The notes under the pieces: model-generated
Database searches by the model: none
What the model saw: only the letters and a program-made list of their open reading frames with translations
What the model was told of the DNA's origin: nothing
Assembly: GCA_005893275.1 (NCBI GenBank)
Contig: VBOW01000016.1
Span: 1 to 64,000 of the forward strand
From: Candidatus Eisenbacteria bacterium
Lineage (GTDB): Bacteria; Eisenbacteria; RBG-16-71-46; SZUA-252
DNA: 64,000 nucleotides
Direction: 5' to 3'
Position numbers and translations under genes: made by a program
Shown here: in pieces, positions 62,726 through 64,000 of the stretch
Position numbering within the stretch: position 1 is the first letter of the stretch
Layout of the letters: each line of letters begins with the position of its first letter

Positions 62726-64000
62726 CGCTGAAGCTCGGGAGGAGCCGCGACGAGTTGCCCGGCTTCAAGGGTCAGAACGGGACAGTAGAGGCCGAGACGT
62801 TCGCGTCGCCACCAGGCGCCGGTGGATCGGCGGGTGGCCGGATCCGTGAAGTGGTATCGGTAAACCACGGCGCGAATGTAGCGTGGCGGCGCGCCCGGGA
62901 ACGGATTTCCCGCGAACAGCTTCAAGACCGGCGCCGAATTCCGTAGCAATCGGTCACACAGGCTCAGGAGCCACCCCTGATGCTGAAAGTCGCTCAGGGC
63001 GGCGAACCACATCTGCCAATCCAAGCGGGGCTGGTGGGGCGCGACGAACGCCGGCGTCCTCGTCGGCTCCCCCGGCTTGTATCGGAATTCATACACCTTC
63101 CAATCCGCTCCGTCGACGCTCCCCTCGATCAGAATTTCGGGACGCTCCTTCGTCATGATTGCGAAGAGGCCGTAATGATTCACGGTGCGAAACGGCGCGA
63201 CCGCCTCGTACGCCCGCGGCAGGGGCCCGAGCCAGGCGGTGGGGGCGCCTATGGAATCAAGCAGCGGCACGAGGCTCAGAAGGAATAATCCCGCGAGCGC
63301 GGGCCGGAGAATCCACCGGGGCCAGCGGCCGGCGCGCGGTACCGAGCCTGGAGCCGGCACGAGCCGTGCGGTCAAGGCCCGGGGCCAGACCCCGTCGTCG
63401 AGGAGAAGGATACAGAGTGCCAACACGAGCCCATTGAAGAAGCCGTAGTTCCCGGTCAGGGCGATCAGAAGCTGGTGCCCCGCGATCAGCGCCGCGCCGG
63501 CGATGCGAATCCTCCGCGGCGCGAAAATCAGAAACGCCACGACCCCCTCCACGAGGAGCGTCGCACCGGTCGTCGCGCGCTGGACCCCGAGCGGCAGGTG
63601 GTGCGCGTACCAAGCGGTCCATGGGGGCAAAGGCTGCGTCTCGTAGTGGTAGGCCAATGCGGTGAGATTCCTCCACGCCGGATCGCCGCTCGCAAGTTTC
63701 ACGGCCGCGGATGCAAAGAGCAGCCGGAAGAGCAACCAGCGCGAAAGCCGAAGGGCGCCTCGCTCGGGCGGCGGATCGATTCGCGGACGCGACCACCACG
63801 CGCGAGGGACGAGGAACATCGAGATGAACCCGATCTCGAGCAGCAATCCGTCCCACTGGAACCACAGGAACTCGCGGCACACCGTGGCGAGCGACAAATA
63901 GATCGCCCAAAGCCCCAACAGGCAGGGTATCGGGGCGAACCCGAGCCCGAGCCCGGCGGCAAGCGCGACGCCCCCCGCGCAGAGAGCGGTCAGAAACCCA
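62722..64000 (-). CDS. Lipase maturation factor-like membrane protein (5' end outside window)
   Basis: The frame is open from the right edge to 62722 (about 426 residues). The start lies outside the window: a TTG at 63918 is only an internal candidate. The sequence FQWDGLLLEIGFISMFLVP, with several following hydrophobic segments (LVLALCILLLDDGVW, WILRPALAGLFLLSLVPL) and a soluble C-terminal part, matches the LMF1/LMF family (PF06762). Vertebrate members fold lipoprotein lipases; bacterial function is unknown. Its stop overlaps the DadA-like ATG, so the two are probably co-transcribed. Confidence 0.82.
   Translation of the reverse strand, partial: GFLTALCAGGVALAAGLGLGFAPIPCLLGLWAIYLSLATVCREFLWFQWDGLLLEIGFISMFLVPRAWWSRPRIDPPPERGALRLSRWLLFRLLFASAAVKLASGDPAWRNLTALAYHYETQPLPPWTAWYAHHLPLGVQRATTGATLLVEGVVAFLIFAPRRIRIAGAALIAGHQLLIALTGNYGFFNGLVLALCILLLDDGVWPRALTARLVPAPGSVPRAGRWPRWILRPALAGLFLLSLVPLLDSIGAPTAWLGPLPRAYEAVAPFRTVNHYGLFAIMTKERPEILIEGSVDGADWKVYEFRYKPGEPTRTPAFVAPHQPRLDWQMWFAALSDFQHQGWLLSLCDRLLRNSAPVLKLFAGNPFPGAPPRYIRAVVYRYHFTDPATRRSTGAWWRRERLGLYCPVLTLEAGQLVAAPPELQR

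Noticed and set aside
1-64000. tRNA, rRNA, CRISPR array, IS element or prophage
   Set aside because: No cloverleaf-like or rRNA segments, no regularly spaced repeats and no transposase, integrase or phage motifs were recognised on either strand.

Overview
The window is high-GC, gene-dense DNA from a Gram-negative (diderm) bacterium. The evidence is two small outer-membrane barrel proteins, TolC, an RND pump with its adaptor, several lipoprotein signals, and an RlpA-type protein. A large secreted protein with Asp/Gly calcium-binding-like repeats and a C-terminal PNPY / bacterial-Ig-like domain, together with the many two-component systems, suggests an uncultured soil or sediment lineage such as Candidatus Eisenbacteria or a related FCB-type phylum. 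That placement is inference from gene style; no rRNA, tRNA or ribosomal protein marker is present. I see no insertion sequence, prophage, CRISPR array or integron.

Layout. 1-10 kb: a lipoprotein fusing a YncE-like propeller to a phosphoesterase (cut by the left edge), a membrane protein of unknown function, a large secreted protein, a Crp/Fnr regulator, two outer-membrane barrels, and a diaminopimelate-decarboxylase-like enzyme. 10-17 kb: RsgA with a possible short leader ORF, an RlpA-like lipoprotein, a small lipoprotein, then a tightly coupled trio (periplasmic solute-binding-like protein, NtrY-like kinase, NtrX-like sigma-54 regulator) and a 1-Cys peroxiredoxin. 18-30 kb: an ABC ATPase coupled to a permease/M1-peptidase fusion, an AmpG-like MFS protein, an Lhr helicase, an FkbM methyltransferase and an M20 peptidase. 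30.7-34.6 kb: a giant Ser/Thr kinase-AAA-TPR protein.

34.7-47.7 kb is the most striking region. A five-gene operon reads leftward (response regulator, sensor kinase, Cu-type P1B ATPase, RND adaptor lipoprotein, RND pump), with overlaps or 2-nt gaps at every junction. Diverging from it are tolC, a MacA-like adaptor and a MacB-like permease that lacks an ATPase domain. Between them are two perfect 15-bp inverted arms. Each overlaps the -35 position of a promoter-like element, with the same 17-bp spacing to a -10-like hexamer on either side. This looks like one shared switch for a composite metal and drug envelope-export locus.

47.7-64 kb: a MASE1-PAS hybrid kinase; a DUF948/YtxH/CBS group of small proteins of the kind often linked to envelope stress; a GT4 glycosyltransferase; a sigma-54 regulator paired with a kinase whose ATP-binding motifs are badly degenerate; a stand-alone LigD-type 3'-phosphoesterase; a fatty-acid-hydroxylase-like protein; a class V aminotransferase; an RhlE-like helicase; a SnoaL-like lipoprotein; a DadA-like oxidase; and a lipase-maturation-factor-like membrane protein cut by the right edge.
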